Source of the DNA: CAYSZX01 sp964548875 | Lineage (GTDB): Bacteria; Patescibacteriota; Minisyncoccia; Minisyncoccales; JANBVM01 | Reading direction: 5' to 3' | Length of the DNA: 16,072 bases | Assembly: GCA_964548875.1 (NCBI GenBank) | Contig: CAZJSP010000013.1 | Location: 1-16,072 of the forward strand | Notes under the pieces: model-generated | What the model saw: only the letters and a program-made list of their open reading frames with translations | What the model was told of the DNA's origin: nothing | The model's database searches: none | Shown: positions 14,189 to 16,072 of the stretch, one piece after another | How positions within the stretch are numbered: the stretch's first letter is position 1 | Layout: each line of letters opens with the position of its first letter | Program-made: the position numbers and the translations under genes

Positions 14189-15858
14189 ATAAAATTATTT
14201 TTTTCTAAATAACTAATAACTTCTTCTACAGCCTGATCATTATTTTCACTACTAGTATCTAAATGAATTTCTGGATTTTCTGGTTTTTCATAAGGGTCAG
14301 ATATTCCAGTAAAATTCTGGATTTTACCTTCTCTAGCTTTTTTATAAAGACATTTAGTATCTCTTTTTTCACATACTTCTAAAGGGCAATCACAAAAAAC
14401 CTCAATAAAATTATTAGTTTCTTTTCTTAACATTTCTCTTGTTTCTTTATAAGGAGAAATAAAAGAAGCTATTACTCCTACCCCATTCCTACTCAATAAT
14501 TTAGAAATGAAACTAATTCTTCTAATATTTTCATTTCTATCTTCTTTAGAAAAACCTAAATCTTTACTTAGATGTTGACGGACAATATCTCCGTCTAATC
14601 TTTCTAATTTTAATCCTTTCTCTGAAAGGATTTTATAAACTTTATCTGCAGTAGTTGTTTTTCCTGACTGAGATAATCCCGTGAACCATAAAACAAAACC
14701 TTTACCGTTGTGATTATTGTTGTACATATTATCTACTAATGAATTATAACTATTTGTTAAAAAATTAAATATTTCTGGTCTAATAATATAATTAGGAGTC
14801 TCTTTTTTTTCTTCAATATTTTTTCTTAATTTAGTTCCAGAAAAAGAAACAATATCTTCTTTCGGACAATCTTGAATAAAAGTATGTTGTTTTATTGAAG
14901 AACAATAAACAACTTCTGGGAACTTAAGTATTTTAACCCCTATTTCATTTTCTTTAAAGTTGTTGAAAATTTTTTGAGCCGCAAAAGGATCATAAAAATC
15001 ACCTACTCCGGCATGATCTCTCCCAACAATGAAATGGGTACATCCATAATTCTTTCTAATAATTGCATGAAACACTGCTTCTCTTGGTCCAGCATATCTC
15101 ATTTTTAAAGGTAAAATACCTAAAACAACTCTTTTTCTAGAATAATGTTTATCTATTAATATTTCATAAGAAGTTAAGATATATTCATCTTTAAAGTCAT
15201 TTATTTTCTTTTTACCAATAACTGGTTGGATAAATAATCCATCTACTCCTTTAAGAGCTTCTTTTTGTAAGAATTCATGACCTCTATGAGGAACATTTCT
15301 TGTTTGAAAAGCAACTATTGTTTTCCAACCTCTTTTTTCAAAGATTTCTCTGGTTTCAGAAGGAATTAAATTATATTCTGGAAAAAGATCTTTTGGTTTT
15401 TGAAATAAGGAAATTTTTCCTCCGATTAAATATTCCTTCATTTCAAAAACATATCTGACTCCTGGATGCTCTTCGTTAATTGTTCCGAAAACATTCTTAG
15501 CAAAAAATTCTTTATCGTAAGAATAAATCTCTGGATTTTCTAAAAATCCTATTGGTTGTTTTTCTGAATTAATTAAAACAATCTTATCTTTTTTTTCTAA
15601 CCTTTCTTTATCTTCTTTAGAAATACTTAAAGTAATAGGAATTGGCCATACAATTCCATTAGATAGTTTCATTTCAGAAACAACTTTTTTAAAATCTTTT
15701 TCTTTTAAAAATCCTTCTAAAGGAGAATAAACTCCTCTAGCAATGTTTTTAACATCTCGAATCTCTTCCTGACTTAAAATTAAAGATTCTAAGTCTGTTA
15801 TATTTTTACTTTCAGGAATAATCCTGTCTACTAATTTTCCTCCATGTGGTTTAATCAT
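14185..15858 (-). CDS. Bifunctional ATP sulfurylase-APS kinase (PAPS synthase)
   Basis: This cytoplasmic fusion makes APS from ATP and sulfate, then phosphorylates it to PAPS. The ATP sulfurylase half (1-375) has SPLEGFL (45-51), QTRNVPHRGH (185-194; the usual QxRNPxHxxH with V-P order), MRYAGPREA (253-261), GRDHAG (279-284) and SFSGTKLR (338-345). The APS kinase half (385-557) has the P-loop GLSQSGKTTT (394-403), LDGDIVRQ (421-428), DRNENIRR (440-447), FISP (466-469) and RDTKCLYKKA (499-508). The length of 557 aa matches bacterial ATPS-APSK fusions such as that of Aquifex. A zinc-site-like segment keeps Cys319 and Cys331 but lacks the other two ligands. No Shine-Dalgarno precedes ATG 15858. 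With a sulfotransferase nearby and no reductase genes, its product is probably used for sulfation. Confidence 0.95.
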   Translation of the reverse strand: MIKPHGGKLVDRIIPESKNITDLESLILSQEEIRDVKNIARGVYSPLEGFLKEKDFKKVVSEMKLSNGIVWPIPITLSISKEDKERLEKKDKIVLINSEKQPIGFLENPEIYSYDKEFFAKNVFGTINEEHPGVRYVFEMKEYLIGGKISLFQKPKDLFPEYNLIPSETREIFEKRGWKTIVAFQTRNVPHRGHEFLQKEALKGVDGLFIQPVIGKKKINDFKDEYILTSYEILIDKHYSRKRVVLGILPLKMRYAGPREAVFHAIIRKNYGCTHFIVGRDHAGVGDFYDPFAAQKIFNNFKENEIGVKILKFPEVVYCSSIKQHTFIQDCPKEDIVSFSGTKLRKNIEEKKETPNYIIRPEIFNFLTNSYNSLVDNMYNNNHNGKGFVLWFTGLSQSGKTTTADKVYKILSEKGLKLERLDGDIVRQHLSKDLGFSKEDRNENIRRISFISKLLSRNGVGVIASFISPYKETREMLRKETNNFIEVFCDCPLEVCEKRDTKCLYKKAREGKIQNFTGISDPYEKPENPEIHLDTSSENNDQAVEEVISYLEKNNFI

Positions 15859-15869
15859 ATTTTCTTAAA

Positions 15870-15875
15870 ATAATA
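15870..15875 (-). promoter_or_regulatory. Weak candidate -10 box of the ATPS-APSK gene
   Basis: TATTAT on the minus strand ends 11 nt before ATG 15858, giving a predicted untranslated leader of about 5 nt. There is no convincing -35. The gene lies downstream of a terminator, so it needs its own promoter, but in DNA this AT-rich the box could be chance. Confidence 0.25.
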
Positions 15876-15894
15876 TTTTAATTTATTAAAAAAT

Positions 15895-15919
15895 AAAAGC
15901 TTATTTATTATAAGCTTTT
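15895..15919. terminator. Bidirectional hairpin terminator after the CofE-like gene
   Basis: A 10-bp stem, AAAAGCTTAT (15895-15904) with ATAAGCTTTT (15910-15919), has loop TTATT, with T/A-rich flanks on both sides. It lies 19 bp past the stop of the minus-strand gene at 15938 and separates it from the ATPS-APSK gene. Confidence 0.7.
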
Positions 15920-15937
15920 TAGTAAAAAATTAAAAAA

Positions 15938-16072
15938 TCACTCTATCCTCTTTTTAGCTAAATCTTCCTTTAATTGCTTTTTAGCTATAAGATCTTCGAG
16001 TTTACCTTTTTCATCAGGGTATAGGAGTCCCCTAATAAGAACAACTGGTAGTCCTGCTTTGCTTTGCCCCAT
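15938..16072 (-). CDS. C-terminal fragment of a probable CofE-like (F420:L-glutamate ligase family) protein
   Basis: The minus strand is open from the window edge to TGA at 15938-15940, giving 44 residues that begin MGQSKAGLPVVLIRGLLYPD and end in Lys-rich KEDLAKKRIE. The segment MGQ-x-x-x-G-x-PVVLIRGL-x-Y resembles the end of CofE/FbiB-type F420-0:gamma-glutamyl ligase domains, which are known in CPR genomes that lack F420 synthesis. In that alignment the Met at 16072 is internal, so most of the gene lies outside the window. Same-strand ATPS-APSK follows after a terminator, so the two are probably separate units. The reading frame is clear; the family call rests on a short motif. Confidence 0.5.
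   Translation of the reverse strand: MGQSKAGLPVVLIRGLLYPDEKGKLEDLIAKKQLKEDLAKKRIE

Noticed and set aside
1..16072. Alternative genetic code with TGA as glycine (Gracilibacteria/Absconditabacteria)
   Set aside because: TGA stops at 10990-10992, 12090-12092 and 15938-15940 end proteins at natural family lengths, so the standard bacterial code fits.
1..16072. CRISPR arrays, insertion sequences, phage genes or tRNAs
   Set aside because: I saw no regularly spaced repeats, transposase or integrase motifs, terminal inverted repeats or tRNA folds. Intergenic gaps are all under 300 bp.

Overview
The window looks like a piece of a Patescibacteria (CPR) chromosome, most likely Parcubacteria-like. The signs are very AT-rich DNA (roughly 30% GC by eye), short intergenic gaps, Lys/Glu-rich proteins, a divergent SecA with an insertion, an isolated type II MurB, and O-antigen-ligase-family membrane proteins with TPR tails of the kind seen in Parcubacteria. 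TGA ends several genes (for example the GT4 and sulfotransferase genes), so the standard bacterial code is used, not the TGA=Gly code of Gracilibacteria/Absconditabacteria. The lineage is inferred from protein style, not from a marker gene.

Layout. (1) 1-4253 is a housekeeping block on the minus strand: secA (3' part cut by the window edge), a short promoter-terminator unit that may be a small RNA (about 2149-2006), an unrecognised 270-aa gene, and murB behind a GC-rich structured leader. (2) 4254-14188 is a surface-glycan locus: two paralogous O-antigen ligase/polymerase-like membrane proteins with TPR tails (4254-6431 and 7819-9888, minus) flank a polyprenyl-phosphate sugar-phosphate transferase (6505-7818, plus). 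Upstream of the second paralogue lie two GT4 glycosyltransferases and a PAPS-type sulfotransferase, all in one overlapping minus-strand operon (12890 down to 7819). A Wzx-type flippase is divergent from the sulfotransferase (12953-14188, plus). (3) 14185-15858 encodes a fused ATP sulfurylase-APS kinase, the PAPS-forming enzyme, convergent with the flippase. (4) The last 135 bases are the 3' end of a probable CofE-like (F420:glutamate ligase family) gene followed by a terminator.

Working model. The sugar-phosphate transferase starts a glycan on a polyprenyl carrier, the GT4 enzymes extend it, and the sulfotransferase adds sulfate from PAPS made by the neighbouring ATPS-APSK. The flippase exports the lipid-linked glycan, and the two ligase/polymerase-like proteins polymerise it or move it to an acceptor. 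No APS/PAPS reductase or sulfite reductase is present in the window, so PAPS here is best explained by sulfation rather than sulfur assimilation. A sulfated surface polymer in a minimal CPR cell would be the main biological story.

Expression signals are unusual. None of the ten complete gene starts has a convincing Shine-Dalgarno sequence. At four first-gene starts a -10-like hexamer ends exactly 6 nt before the ATG, which predicts leaderless mRNAs. In contrast, murB has a GC-rich hairpin leader starting right at its predicted transcription start.
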